From assembly GCA_023055425.1 (NCBI GenBank), contig JALGPY010000005.1, forward strand, positions 76,363,495-76,427,494: a DNA stretch of 64,000 nucleotides, written 5' to 3'. This document shows positions 33,423-46,150 of this stretch, piece by piece. The DNA is from Linanthus parryae (Eukaryota; Streptophyta; Magnoliopsida; Ericales; Polemoniaceae). The notes below the pieces were generated by a model. The model saw only the letters and a program-made list of their open reading frames with translations, was not told the DNA's origin and searched no databases. Numbering within the stretch: position 1 is the first letter of the stretch; the number at the start of each line of letters is the position of its first letter. Both the position numbers and the translations under genes were made by a program.

Positions 33423-36400
33423 AGCGGTATTAGAGCCAACGTTGATTTTATGCTTACATTAATCAAACCATGTTGTCCAATTAAAATACGGTAATTGTGT
33501 GAATGGACTGCATTGTGCTAACGCTGTTTTGCAGATTCACTGTTATTATGGCCATATTAAAATTTTATTTTATGTTTGTGGTTGTTGTTTTATTGCCGTG
33601 TTTTTTGCACTATTTTGGGTTGTAATTAATTGTAAAGTCTCCGGTTTGTGGAGAATAGTAAATTAATTAGTAGCTTGTTTTTCAATTTTATGTAGTCTAG
33701 ATCCATGTAGTAGGATAGGACTATGTAATAGAAATTGAAGGAACATGTTGGATCCAAAAAGATCAGACGAAGATGATGGAGCATTCAAGTATTGGAAGCG
33801 ACTATCGAGACGATGAAGACATGGCCATAATAACAGTTTATGTGTTGTTTTTGTTATTATGGGTGAATGTTTTATTATGTTTTGTTGATTGGTTTGTTAT
33901 TTGTTAATAGTCACTAATCAAGATATCACGGACAACATGGATATTAAAACGGTTGTATGCATGTCTATATCAATCTGATTGTGTTTGAATTTAATTTTAT
34001 TAATGAAAAATTATTCGCTCATTTGAGATCAAAATTGGTCACAAAATAATTGTTTGTTTAAACTAGATATTATTTTGGAAATTCTGGTAAGGTCAAAGAA
34101 GGAGCATATTTTTCAAAATTAATAAAATAAGTATTTCAAACAAAAATATTAAGTGGATAAAGGGTTTTCTTTGGCAAAGTAATGAAGCCCGAGGCCTCCA
34201 TTACTGATTTGGAAATAATGTAATGGATATGAGTGCCCCATCGGTACCATGGTTAATTACAGATTGTTTGGCAAATCTCCTTACAAGGATAGTTGTTGAA
34301 TCTAGTTTGTTGGACAAGTCTCCCCATCGGAGCTGTTCTTTAAAACTAAGAGATTCAGTTCAGTACGAAGTAATGGTTGAATCACTTAACAATAAGGTTG
34401 GTAATATCCTCCCATCGAGTTCTTGTTACTAATTTTGTTGGGCCTAAGAATCGGCTATTTGGTTTTATTGGACAGGTAAATGTCCAGATAATAAATCTAA
34501 AGTGACGTTGTCTGTTTGATTTATTTCAAAGTCGAGTGGCCCATCGTCGCAGGCAGTTGAAATGGAAATCGAATTGCCGATGAATTCTATTATTAGTTGA
34601 ATTCAAAGGTTAAGCATACTCAGGGACATAATTTTTTTTTATCGTGTTTGTCATATAATTAAAGATGCTAGGTTTTAAACCCAGGATGTGATTCTCAAAT
34701 AATATAAATTAACTAGAATTACTATAGTTGGAAGAGAATTTTAAAAGTTGACTTAACTGCTAAGGAATGCAAGTGTGTGTTGACCAAGTTTTGCACTTAA
34801 GAACCTAGTGATGAGGCGGGTGGTGTAAATACCCCGGGCCTATCAAAGGTAGGATAAGGTTGGTGAGATGTCACTGGTTACATCTTGGCATATGTCAAAT
34901 GTAGTGCAACATCAACATCAACCGGTGTCAAATGCATACGATATGGTGCAAACATGTAAAGATGTTTGGGCATCAATATCGGGTTGCAATGTAAGTGGCA
35001 ATAAGGTCGTTAATGAACACATAGATGAGATAGAGCCCCAGCACACAATCATGTACTGAGGATATTACATCCTTTCAGTGAACATGTGATTAAGGGATCT
35101 CAGATCGATAGTGAAAACTAGGTCGGTCAGATAAAGAGGTCCCATATAATTCTTTTAAGAGTTTTTGAATGAATACAACATTGATAGGTTGAGTTATTCA
35201 TTGGCAAAAAAATGCTAATTGAATTATTTGTGGGCAAAAGACTCATCAGGAGTACAACTAGTATATTGGTGAATGAAAATTGGTTCTACTTCTAAACCAT
35301 CTGGTAGTAGGAAGTAGAAATACATTCATAAATCCAATTAAGGTTGTTGTTTTTATTCCCCAGACGTGATGCTAATAAAAGCCGAAAGGCAAGAATTTTT
35401 ATTTGCTATCAGAAAAGACACTACGAAGAAACAACTTAATCATTTAAGCTAAGGATGAACAACTCACTCGTGTGTACTGCACTATTCGTCAAATCATGTT
35501 TAGTTACTCGTTCAGCCATTCCTGGTTTGTAGATACTAGAGAAACTAATCATGTTTGGAATTCCTTATGAGGATTCAGGAAAAGTAGACGATATGGTAGT
35601 GTAGAGATAGACATGATGACAAGAGATGCTCAAAGAGTAGGTACTCTTGCAGTGGGAGAATTTTATGGTAGAACTTTAGTATCGAGAGATTGTCTTATGT
35701 GCTAAATTTGAGGTAAGTTTTTTTGCCTAAGGTATTTTTAGCATAGTGGTGACAATTGTATATTAAAGTACCATAATATTTCCTAATACAAAAAGATTGG
35801 TCGAATAACATCACTGATAGAAGAAACATATGTTTTATTGATATGATTGGATCAGTGAAGTAAAGTGTTATTCAACTATTTTGTTATCGTCCTAAGATTA
35901 TTCATTAGAGACTGTTTGATAATTTTGAATGTAGCACACTCTAAATTGATCATGACTACATCCATGGAATTGTAGAAAAGGGTAAAATCTTTTCTAGACA
36001 CTTTCGGGTATGGAGAAGTCATTTCGATAAGTTAGAAGCTAAATTAGAAGTATGTCTCTTGGTTGAATATTAGAAGGATAAGAATGTTACTTGTTTATGA
36101 TCTTAAGGATCAGAAGGTTATTGTCAGCACAATACCTGATTCTTGGAAAAGGGAATCATATGAATAAGAAACTGTAACATAGAGTTGTTTTAAAGGAGCT
36201 TAAGGAAGATGTTCAAGTTGTTAGTTTTGTGATAACACACACACAAGGAGTATAAATTTATGTTGTTTTGAATACACGAGAAACGGGAGATCTGTGTCGT
36301 AGTGGGAGAGTTATATGACAACCTCATAGGTTGAGCTACTTGGGATAAGTTGAATCCCGGATAAGTTTTAACTCAGTCCTAATACTATGAAGAGACAATG

Positions 36401-37478
36401 AATGTTGAATATGCAGAGTCATGACATTAGTCTGTAGCATCTGAGATAACATCCATGTAGTATAACTACCTTTTGAACATTGTAGATTTGCAAGATGAGA
36501 TAAAAATCATCGGTTGCAAATGGACCTACAAGAGAAAGAGAAGATTAGACGGAAAGGTGAAAACCTTAAATCTAGGCTGATTGTGCCGGTAGCTATATAT
36601 AGGTCTATTCAGATTCTCGTTCGTATTTGCTGCTCATTTCAGTAATGAGATATGGAAGATGTATGTCAGGATGGATTTCTTCATTGGAATTCTTGATGGA
36701 TGCATCTACATGATGCGACCAAAAGAGTTAGTTGTGCAAGATAATGTGAAATACAAACTTAAGATGTCACTTGACATGGGGATTAAGCTAGTATTCAGAT
36801 CTTGCAGCATTCTTTTTGACCAGGCGATCAAATATCATAGTTTGATTTGTGTCATAACGAATCTCGTGTGTAGAAGAGATGCACCGAAAATCGGTAATAT
36901 TTCTTGAGCTCCATGTTGAGGATGGCTCATTGGAAACAATATTGGATATACATCTTCAGTGAATGTGTAATTATCTAGTAAACGTGATATGTGAGATTTA
37001 GGTGAAACCATTCAGATTCTTGGTTTGAGCTATCGCGTGATCGGGAGAATAGAATGATGGTTGTTTCTAAAGTCACATATATCAGTAAGGTTCTTTCATG
37101 TTTCAAGTATGCAAAGACTCCAAGAGAACGTTATTGCTTATGGTGTGTGGTGTTTCTCTGTCTAAGAATCAGTGTTTAGAACACTTGATTAGATGGAGAG
37201 GAAAAAGGCAGTTCCTCATGCTTTAGCAGGTGGAGCCTCATGTATTCTATGTATAGTATTTGACAGGATAACTATTTTGCTTTTAGCATGGATAATAGTT
37301 TTAAGTCACTTACAAGGAAAGAACACTAGTGGAATGTGATAATAGCATACTCGGGTATCTGAGAAGATTTAGAGTAGATATGCTAGTTTATCACATATAG
37401 TCTACACATATATTCAGAGTTCCGATTATGAAAGGTTTCTAGATTGTTAATTTATGGCGTTGAGAATAAGTGGGAGAT
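33423..37478 (+). pseudogene. D1 interior: heavily decayed copia gag-pol
   Basis: The PBS is a degenerate CGGTATTAGAGCC at 33425-33437. No long ORF remains, but short matches appear in the expected order: a protease-region remnant, WFVDTRETNHVWNSL near 35530-35570, where intact relatives have DSGATNHV; post-integrase sequence near 36020-36215 with VVLKELKED; RT start IIGCKWTYKRKRRLDGKV near 36508-36562; RT palm remnant YMMRPKE near 36706-36727; and RT connection with SVSKNQCLEH near 37156-37190. Large parts of gag, integrase and RNase H cannot be seen. D1 must have moved with help, or decayed afterwards faster than its LTRs. Confidence 0.7.
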
Positions 37479-39347
37479 TGTTGAGAATTGTATTCAGAAA
37501 GCCATATTTATGGTTGAATTAATAATTCTTAATAGATAACTGTTTGCATCTTAATTTAGCAAGCATGTGAGTATGCAAACGCTATTTATTATTTGCCATA
37601 TAAATATGCATTATAAAGTCTAATGTTCCATACGTAAGACAATTGGACATGCAGACGAGTTCGGGCATGCGCGAGATAGATTGTCAGTTATTTATGGAAT
37701 ATAAGTAAGGGTTCACAATCTAGATGATTTTGGACAAACCATCGGAACGACTGTAGTGTAACATTATACTGACACATCTCGGTCAAGGAAACGATATAGT
37801 TTCAACTTGTTACGCTAGCATACTTTGTGTATGTTGAACAGGACCGCCATATAAAATATAATTATCTCGGACTGACCGAAGTGAGATAATAAAATATTTC
37901 ATTGTTATTGGTAATATTGGAAACTCTTAATCTATGATTGTTTATGTGGACAAAAATCTTGATTAATTATTGTTTTGATATACTGAGTGTGATTCAAGTG
38001 CGAGTCAACAATCCTGGTATATTGGATAATGATTGTTATGATTTGGAGAAAGCTAAATGAATCATGGAATCCACGTCTCGTATGAGAATGATGTACCCTC
38101 CTGGGAGCTCACTAGGTTTTGTTATGTCAAGTCAGGCCAGCTGGTTATTTGTAACCAGACATAACAAATAAGGGTTGAGCGGTATAGATCAGGGAATACA
38201 TAAGATGTTGATGAGATCGAAATTGTTAGTAAGAGTAGATCAGCATTAACGGGTATCTGTAATCTTAACGTAGGGAGTTGTCTGATATTAATAACAGGAG
38301 CTCATACATAATGATGAGAATAAATGTCGGAGTTCAATTATAGTTTTATGGTGGAGTAAACTATAATTAATAATTAGTTTTGAATTTAATTCGGGTTGAA
38401 TTATGGGTTCAAATATATTATTGGGAGCCGATTCATTTATTTTCTCCAGAGGTCCCCGACGTAGTCCAACATAAGCGTGATCATGTGATTCACAAGTGTT
38501 TTTGAGTCTCAAGTGTGTGGAATGTAAATTGAGATTATGTTTGGTATTTTATAGTTGATGGGTATTACTACAAACCATATGATTAGGACTTAATTGCAAG
38601 CTACGCTAAAGTTTGTAGGGAGGGACTTGCTATGTAAAGTTTTCCTACAAGGGACTTGTGTGCAATTATGGGTATTCCTAATATTAGGGTTAGTAATATG
38701 TCTCTATAAACAGTACACCATAGTTCTTAAGTGATGATGATTAGTTCATACATCTTTTCCACACAAGAGAGAAAACCAAGCTGTGCATCCATGAGCTTTT
38801 CATGTTCGAATCACCATTGAACTTGAATCGGAGCTTGGATCATACGTCGGAAGGCTTACGGACAAACCAGATTCCGTTTTTTGGTGTTTACGCCTAGATA
38901 ACGATCTCGGATCACTTTTGATAAAACACGAAAGTTGTAGATCTCGAAAAAACGAAGAGACAGTAATAAACGACGCGTCGATCGGAGTTCTAGAACTCCA
39001 GATATCGCTGGTCAAAGTTTCTGGTCCGCAGTTGATTTTCAGCAGGATCTGAATTTGGTTTTTGGAGCTTAACCGGAGCTAAAGATGTCGGATGAAGACG
39101 AGCTATAAATGAAAATCGTGTATCTCGACGAGACGGACGCAATGGAATAGGTCCCGGTGTCAGATTCAGAACAGAGCTTCGACAGTGGCTGGTCAAAGTC
39201 TCGGGATTCGTGTCGTCCCAGTCCGGATGGACTGTGGTAAGTTTATTCCGCAAGCTAACTTCCCACAGTAATTTTTTTGAATGCCTATGATTCATTCTCT
39301 GCATAAAACACGTGGTCCAGGACAAATCTCATCGAATTATCCCTTCA
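37479..39347 (+). repeat. D1 3' LTR
   Basis: Begins TGTTGAGAATTG after the PPT and ends ATCCCTTCA before the TSD CAAAA. It matches the 5' LTR closely. Confidence 0.92.
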
Positions 39348-39352
39348 CAAAA

Positions 39353-39422
39353 GCCGACAGTCTATGATGTTCAAGGGTGCCATTGTCCTATATGGCCTCA
39401 TGTAAGGTCTGTCTTCATCCAT
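39353..39422 (-). pseudogene. G2 accessory 3' ORF, N-terminal part
   Basis: The minus-strand frame starting with ATG at 39422 reads MDEDRPYMRPYRTM and runs in frame through the D1 target site into 31549 (RLLRVDHLCDHRFVNMEAH), so the ORF was whole before D1 landed. Upstream, TTTTTTCTCTCTTTGCAG (39453-39470, minus) resembles a splice acceptor, so the ORF could be expressed from a spliced RNA. That is inference. Confidence 0.6.
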
Positions 39423-39800
39423 CGCAGAAACCGAAAAGACATAAAAAGAAATCTGCAAAGAGAGAAAAAACATAACTTGGGTTCCCAGGATAAATCTTAC
39501 GGGAATAGATAAGAAAATTGTCTCTTGAAGAAGATCTGGAAATGTTTGATCCTTCTAGTGTGATCACCCCCACACTGTTTCTCGCAGTCTAGCGGTCCCG
39601 TGGTGGCAGCCGGAGTTGACTGGCGGCTGGCTAGGGTAGAGAGAATTTCTAGAGAGAGAGTTGAAAATTGTTTGACTGCAGTGAAAATGGGTCACTTTTA
39701 GCCGTACAGTATATATAGGAAAACTTTCAGAAATTGAAGAATGGCCCCTGGAATTCAATTTTTTAAAAAAATTTCAAAATTTTCTGATCCTGCTCAATGT
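39423..39800 (-). other. G2 spacer between palindrome cluster and 3' ORF
   Basis: No supported gene. It holds the possible splice acceptor at 39453-39470, a GTGTGGGGGT motif at 39567-39576 (minus) and a TATATATA tract near 39709-39717. Confidence 0.4.
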
Positions 39801-40372
39801 GCGTTTGAACGCATAACTAGTGACTTCTGGAATTTTTGGGCTGGTGATGATGTGCGTTTGAACGCACATGCTCTGCGGCTGAACACAGTTCTTCAGTTCT
39901 GAGTGTTCTGCAGATTTCTTATGATGTGCGTTTGAACGCAGATGCTGCTTTTGAACGCACATCTCCTCTCTAGAAAATTTCTCGAACTGTCTGCTGCGTT
40001 TGGACGCACATGTTGCGTTGGAACACATGTTCTTTCTCCTCAAAATTTTCAGTCCAAGTCTTCTGCGTTTGGACGCACGGCGTGCGTTTGAACGCACATG
40101 TGTTAGCCTGAAAATTTTCTAATTTTTGTGTGCGTTTGAACGCACAGTTCCTGCGTTCGAACGCACATGTGTTTGTCATATTTTTTCCTGGAATTCATGC
40201 GTTTGAACGCAACCCTTTTGCGTTTGAACGTGCATCTGCCTTTGAACGCTGGTCTACTGCGTTTGAACGCACGACTCCAACTGCTGACTGTTTCCCCTTT
40301 TTCTCAATTTTTGCTGACATGGCCTTCTGCGTTTGAACGCACAGATCTGTGTTTGGACGCACATGTTCAATT
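39801..40372. repeat. G2 internal cluster of GCGTTTGAACGC dyads (about 17 copies)
   Basis: Copies occur at about 39801, 39851, 39874, 39926, 39946, 39994, 40013, 40063, 40082, 40129, 40152, 40198, 40219, 40238, 40258, 40328 and 40348. Many extend to TGTGCGTTTGAACGCACA. The same motif occurs in both G2 LTRs. Spacing varies, so this is not a simple tandem satellite. The cluster lies downstream of pol and upstream of the 3' ORF, as in G1. Confidence 0.92.
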
Positions 40373-40500
40373 CTGCAAAAATTGCTCCTGTTTTCCTAAA
40401 ACACTAAATTCAATATTAAACCCCTCTTCTCACTTTTCTCTCTTATTATGAACATTTTATTTAAATAATAAATAACTGAATATAAAAACAACTACTCTAC

Positions 40501-40530
40501 GTTGGGTTGCTTCCCAACCAGCGCTTGTGA
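40501..40530 (-). other. G2 post-pol hairpin motif
   Basis: On the minus strand CAAGCGCTGGTTGGGAAGCA continues to CCCAAC. GTTGGG-AAGCAA-CCCAAC forms a perfect 6-bp stem. It is the counterpart of 468-520 in G1 and 52655-52703 in G3. Confidence 0.65.
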
Positions 40531-40568
40531 TTTACAGTCGACACCCGACTTTGTTACCTCAGTTTTGG

Positions 40569-43500
40569 TCAGGGTATATCGAGGTAGATCGCCTCTACCT
40601 CTATTATCTCGTGAGGATCTCTGTATGGCTTGATTATGTTCCCATTCACCTTAAAAACTGTATTGTCCCTCGGGTTTTCCGGCTCCACTACTCCCCTGGA
40701 TGTAATGTCTTTCACAATAAATGGTCCAGACCATCTTGAGCGCAACTTCCCTGGATAGAACTTCATCATTGAGTTGTAAAGAAGAACCTTCTGCCCAATT
40801 TCTATCTTCTTCGGTAGAATGCGGTTGTCATGCCATTTTTTCGTTTTCTCTTTATAGATTTTGGCACTCTCATAATTTGTTTTACGATATTCCTCCAATT
40901 CGAGAAGTGCCATCTTCCTCTTTTCTCCAGATAAACTGTGATCCATATTGAGCTACTAGATTGCCCAGTATGCTCTGTGCTCTAATTCTACTGGTAGGTG
41001 ACATGCTTTACCAAAAACCAGCTGATATGGGGACATTCCCAGCGGGATTTTGTAAGCAGTTATGTACGCCCAGAGTGCATCATCAAGCTAAGGACCAGTC
41101 TTTCTGTCCAGGATTCACAGCCTTTTCCGATATGCTCTTTATTTCCCTGTTCAACACCTCTGCCTGCCCATTTGCCTGAGGGTGGTAAGGCAGGGATACC
41201 TTATGGATAGACACCCCATATTGCTTGATGACTTTGGCAAAGAATTTGTTAATAAAATGAGAGCCTTCATTACTGACCATGGGTCTTGGTGTTCCAAACC
41301 TTGTAAAAATGTTGCGTTTGATAAAGCGTTATACTACTGCTGCATCATTCTTTTGACAGGCCATAGCTTCCACTCATTTTGACACGTAATCTACTGCCAA
41401 CAGCATATAGAGATTTCCCAAAGAAGAAGGAAAAGGGCCCATGAAATCTATACCCCAAACATCGAAAGGTTCGACCTCTTGCCACAGTGTCATGGGCATC
41501 TCATTTCGCTGGGAAATATTTCCTCTGCGCTGGCAGCGGTCACAACTTTGTGCATAATCATGGCAATCCTTGAAACCAGTTGGCCAGAAAAATCCTGATT
41601 GCTGTACTTTGTGAGCTGTTCTGGGGCCGCTGAAGTGTCCCCCACACTGTGCTGAGTGACAGTACTGAATTACTTCTAGAATTTCGTGACATGGGATACA
41701 GCGTCGAAGAATGTTATCCGCCCCCTGTTTAAACATGTAAGGATCATCCCAGAAATAGTTCCTGCATTCTGAAATAAACTTCTTTTTCTGCAACGGGGTG
41801 ATGTCTTCGGGAAGTGCTCCATTAACCAAATAATTGGCTATGGCGTAATACCAGGGTTGTCTGTTGGTTTTGACCTTCATATTATGCTCGTCAGGGAAGT
41901 TCTCTTGTATCGGCACTGATTCCTCTGTTGGATTCTCCAGGCGAGAAAGGTGATCAGCTACCACATTTTCAACTCCCTTTTTATCCCTGATTTCAACATC
42001 GAATTCTTGCATCAGCAAAATCCAACGCAGCAAACGCGGCTTTGCATCCTTTTTCTCCAGCAGGTACTTAAGTGCACTGTCATCAGTGAAGATAATGACT
42101 TTTGACCCTACCAGGTAAGATCTGAATTTGTCCAGAGAAAAAACCACCGCCAGCAGCTCCTTTTCTGTAGTCCCATAATTAATTTGTGCTTCATTCAGAA
42201 CCCTGCTGGCATAATAAATTACACTGCACACCTTATCCTTCCGCTGCCCCAAAACTTCTCCAACCGCATAGTCACTGGCGTCGTACATGAGTTCGAATGG
42301 GAGTGACCAATCGGGAGTCGTGATAATTGGTGCAGTTGTCAGCCGACCTTTGAGTACGTTAAAAGCTTCTCTGCAGGCTTCGTTGAATACGAATGGCACA
42401 TCTTTCCCAGCAAATTACAAAATGGCGTTGTAATTTTGGAAGTCTTTGATAAATCTTCTGTAAAACCCTGCATGGCCCAAAAAACTCTTGATCGCCTTAA
42501 TTGTTGTTGGATATGGCTATTGCTTGATCACCTCTATTTTTGCTCTGTATACTTATAAGCCCTTGCTGGAAATCCTGTGTCCTAGCACTATTCCTTCAGT
42601 AACCATGAAGTGGCATTTCTCCCAGTTGAGTACCAGGTTAGTTTTCCTGCAGCGAATCAGAACTCTCGCCAAATGGTATAAACAATCATCGTAGCTGTCC
42701 CCAAACAGTGAAAAATCATCCATGAAGACTTCCAGATTTTTCTCAATCATATCAGAAAATATGGCCATCATGCATCGCTGGAATGTAGCTAGAGCGTTAC
42801 ATAGTCCAAATGGCATGCGTCTAAAGGCAAACGTACCATATGGGCAAGTAAATGTCGTCTTTTCTTGATCTTCCGGATTAATGTAGATCTGGTTGTATCC
42901 GGAGTACCCGTCAAGAAAACAGTAATAAGCATGGTGAGCCAATCTTTCCAGCATCTGGTCCATGAATGGTAGCGGAAAGTGGTCCTTTAGTGTTGCGTTG
43001 TTCAGCTTCCGATAATCCATACAGATTCACCAGCCTGTGAAAGTGCGCTGGGCGATCTGTTCCTGATCAGCATCCTGTACCACTGTGATACCCCCCTTTT
43101 TGGTACACACTGGACATGACTAACCCATGTGCTCTCTGATATGGGGTATATGATCCCTGCTTCCAGTCACTTCATGACCTCCTTGCGCACAATGTCTTTC
43201 ATGATTGGATTCAGTCTCCGTTGAGGCTGAGTTACTGGCTTCTGTCCCTCCTCAATCCTTATTTTGTGCATATAGTAGTCGGGACTAATTCCCTTAAGAT
43301 TAGCAATTGTCCATCCAATAGCTTCTTTATGCTCTCTCAGCACTTCTAGCAGCTTTTGCTCCTGTTCCTGAGATAGAAGAGACAAAAAAATTACTGGAAG
43401 AGTATTATTTTCACCAATATACACATACGTGAGGTGGTCTGGTAGTTGCTTCAGCTCTCGTATTGGCAGTTCCTTGAGTTATGGCACCAGGGCCATTTTC

Positions 43501-44216
43501 TGTTCGCCTTCATCATCTTTATATAAGGTGGTCCAGCTTTCCGTTCTCATGGCCTGCTCATCTTGGTGCTCCTCCGTTTCCTCTGGGTACATGTTCTCAA
43601 GTTCTGCCCATAGTTCATCCATCTCTTCACTTTCCAGATTGTCATCAATTACCTCCACAGCAAAACAGTTTTCATGGCCATAATAATCCGGGAGCTGGAG
43701 AGACTTGAAAAAATTTAATTTTACTTTTTCTTTGTTAATTTTCATAGATAGCTCTCCACTTTTGAAGTTGATAATGGCTTCACCAGTTGCTAGGAATGGT
43801 CTGCCCAAAATGAGCGGGACCTCCCCTGCCTCCATATCCAGTATCACAAAATCTGCTGGAAAAATCAGTTCCCCAACTTTCATCAGGATATCTTCAATGA
43901 CTCCATAAGCAGGTTTTACGGATCTGTCAGCCATTTGAAGCATAACTCTGGTTGGTATGAGTTCTCTTACCCCCATACTTTTTAAGATGGTCAGTGGCAT
44001 CAGGTTAATGCTGGCTCCTAAGTCACACAGGGCCTTTCCTGTGTAAGACCTGCCTAGGGTTACCAGGATAACAAAACTGCCATGGTCTTTCTTCTTCAGT
44101 GGTAGCCCGTTTTTTACACAACTTCTCGCTTCTTTCATTAGATTTACTGTTTCTAAGTCACTCATTCGCCTCCTTCCATATAGTATGTCCTTGAGGAATT
44201 TGGCATAAGTGGGCAT
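40569..44216 (-). pseudogene. G2 pol: protease, RT, RNase H, integrase (broken)
   Basis: Coding order on the minus strand: retropepsin (43479-44216) with CDLGASINLMPL at about 43996-44029; RT N-terminal part (43167-43424) and palm (42553-43020) with FMDD at 42715-42726; RNase H (about 41920-42399; [10 protein letters not shown]); integrase H2C2 zinc region (about 41530-41700) and core (41083-41490), starting WGIDFMGPF; integrase C-terminus (40569-40946). RT before integrase defines gypsy. The second catalytic Asp is replaced in MVSNEGSHF, where relatives have Asp for Asn. Frameshifts near 43100 and 42480 and stops near 41373, 41080 and 40947 kill it. The protease lies just downstream of M1. 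Confidence 0.9.
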
Positions 44217-44264
44217 TTTTGCTAATGCCTCGGAAAATGGTATATTGATCTGTAATTGATTAAA

Positions 44265-45549
44265 GGGTAAAACACACTGACCACCCCTGAGTTTAGGTAA
44301 AAACCCACCCCGCTACCCTGGGTTTTGGAAAAAGACACTTCGCACCCAAATAACGGAATATTCTGTGGACAGTTAACACCCCTCTGTTAAGTTCCGTTAA
44401 AAAATAGATGCTAGAATTTTTTCATACCATATTACCCCAGTGTTCTTTTTTTTCCCATGTATATTTTCAAAAATAACAAAAACTCCAACACTAACAAAAG
44501 ATCAAACACCAAGAACATATTCAATTTTGAATACAAAACATCAAGAACAGAAAAAATTTGAACCACTAGGTTCATGGTTGGAACTTAAATTCAACAGGGA
44601 CATTACAAAGAGTCCAAGCGGAAATGAAATCATATGAACCTGCTTTGTCAATTTCTGACAACAAAAATTCTAACAATTGAAGTAAACAATACCCACACTT
44701 CCAAAGCATATATTTTCCTCAAAGAGAGTTCATTTGCTGGCACTTCTTCCACCTCTCATAGCTTTCAATTTCATCTTCTCTTTTTGAACTTCTTCGTCAA
44801 TCTCTATCCTTTTCCCACTTCAGCTTTATAAATCACAATCACCATCACCACATCAATTCTCTCTTCTTATTACCGTAACAATCGCATCCATCACCTTCCA
44901 TTTCACCCCCCAGATTTGCTGTTCTCGCGATTATCACCACAATCTGTGTACATAATGCTATGAAGAATCGGAGATTGAGACCAGATGTCGACTCGGCCAA
45001 CGCGTTCAACGGAGGAGCCGCCGGAGCAAGAAAGCAAGGAATCGCCGAAGACACCGTCGGTTGTGAAGTTGAGGAAGATCCCTCCGATTCCGGTTCGGCG
45101 GAGCCCTAGCAAGACCGGACTCGCCGATGGCGACGACGGTTCCATCCTCGTCGCTTCTTCTCTCGGCCTTATTCACATCCGGACACGATCTGCTCCGCTT
45201 CCGTGGCGCCTCTCGGCGTCTTCCCTCCGCACAACCGCCACGGTGAGAAGCTGGTGGCGATAGGGTTTTGGATCTGTGTATCGAAGGAGGAAGGAGAGAG
45301 AGAGGGGTGAAGGAGAGAGAGAGGCGGCAGTGAGAGATAGGATTAGGGTTAGAACTGTGAGAGAGAGGGGTGAAGGTGATATATAGGGGTAATTCTATAA
45401 AAATGTTGGGATAAAATTGTCTTTTTCCTCACGCAGTTAGTCAACTGTTAATCTCCATCCAAAAAAAGGTGTGGAATGTCTTTATCCAAAACACAGGGTA
45501 GCGGAGTGGGTTTTTCCCTAAACTCAGGGGTGGTCATTGTCTTTTACCC
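44265..45549. mobile_element. M1: Mutator-like non-autonomous element (Pack-MULE candidate)
   Basis: Terminal inverted repeats start GGGTAAAA at both ends. The first 80 or so bases of each end match with few changes (44265-44345 against 45465-45549), and weaker pairing continues inward. Perfect 9-bp direct repeats TTGATTAAA flank it (44256-44264 and 45550-45558), the length typical of Mutator. No transposase is present. The middle has a GC-rich coding-like segment (44985-45263), unlike the AT-rich surroundings, so it may be a captured host gene piece. It separates G2 gag from protease. Confidence 0.9.
44985..45263 (+). CDS. M1 internal ORF, possible captured host exon
   Basis: A frame of 92 codons starting MSTRPTRSTEEPPEQ, rich in Pro, Ser and Arg, with VVKLRKIPPIPVRRS and ASSLGLIHIRTRSAP. 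The product is not recognised. Upstream DNA looks like a plant promoter and 5' leader (CTTTATAAATCAC near 44823, CT-rich leader to 44900). CACGGTGAGAAG near 45239 could be a splice donor, so the frame may be a first exon whose last codons are intron. GC content is far above its neighbours. It could be expressed from its own promoter or be an inert capture. A minus-strand frame over the same bases is likely a shadow. Confidence 0.5.
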   Translation: MSTRPTRSTEEPPEQESKESPKTPSVVKLRKIPPIPVRRSPSKTGLADGDDGSILVASSLGLIHIRTRSAPLPWRLSASSLRTTATVRSWWR

Positions 45550-45558
45550 TTGATTAAA

Positions 45559-46150
45559 TACCTCGAGAAATCTGGCGTAGTGTTTGCTGTCATCTCTTGC
45601 ATGTCTTCAAAGGGTAAGGCACCTCCTTATAAATTGGCACTGTTTCTGGTTTACCCTCATCACTCTGCCCTGCATATGGTCCGACCGGGCCCTTCGGCTA
45701 GGGGCTGGCGGTTGAACTGTTTTCCCTGTCAAAAACTTCGTGTTCAATGTTCTTTGACTTTTCTGCACGTGCATGACTGGGATACGGTGGATCCTCTAGT
45801 GAAATTCCACTCCTAGTTGTGATGGCATTGATCTGAGCGCGTGGATTATTCACTGTGTTTGATGGTAAATTCCCTGGAATTCTTTCTGCCTGATTCTGTG
45901 CAAGCTGACCATTTTGTACTTCCAGGTTGCGGATTGCAATTCTCATCTGACTTACGTCGGCAGTAAGTGAATCAATCTGCGAGAATTTGGCCTCCCATTT
46001 CTTATTAAATTTTTCCATGTAGGTCTAGAAATGCTGTATTGATAGGTTAAGTCGTGGTTGTGCTGCTGATGCTTGCTGGGAAGGTGCCGCCTGCTGTGTC
46101 TGTGGCCTATGCTGAAACCCTGGTGCATAGACTGCTGCATTAGGGTTTCC
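45559..46150 (-). pseudogene. G2 gag C-terminal part (gag-protease linker)
   Basis: The frame 45698-46018 includes NAITTRSGISLEDPPYPSHARA, the conserved linker before protease in Athila/Tat elements; G3 has AITTRSGIALTDPPYPSHARA in the same place. It is cut by M1 at 45559 on the protease side. A frameshift separates it from the gag core upstream. Confidence 0.8.

Larger units (their letters stand above)
31555..39347 (+). mobile_element. D1: full-length, coding-decayed Ty1/copia element
   Basis: Plus-strand element of 7793 bp with two LTRs of about 1.87 kb (31555-33422 and 37479-39347), both beginning TGTTGRGAATTG and ending CCCTTCA. The flanking 5-bp repeat CAAAA (31550-31554, 39348-39352) is a perfect TSD. 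The PBS resembles the iMet site and the PPT is AAGTGGGAGAT (37468-37478). The interior keeps only fragments of copia proteins. It lies in the 3' ORF of G2. Confidence 0.93.

Noticed and set aside
33423..35500. Possible host gene in the D1 interior
   Set aside because: Only short frames, and the surrounding fragments follow copia order, so it is decayed retroelement sequence.
39801..40372. CRISPR-like array
   Set aside because: The repeats are short, spacers vary in length and content, no cas genes exist, and the genome is eukaryotic.
39774..40451. Several overlapping frames with repeated AFERT or CVQTH-like residues
   Set aside because: These are translations of the GCGTTTGAACGC dyads in different frames, not proteins.
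44903..45145. Minus-strand frame in M1
   Set aside because: Shadow of the plus-strand ORF, which has better context (leader, TATA-like box, possible splice donor).
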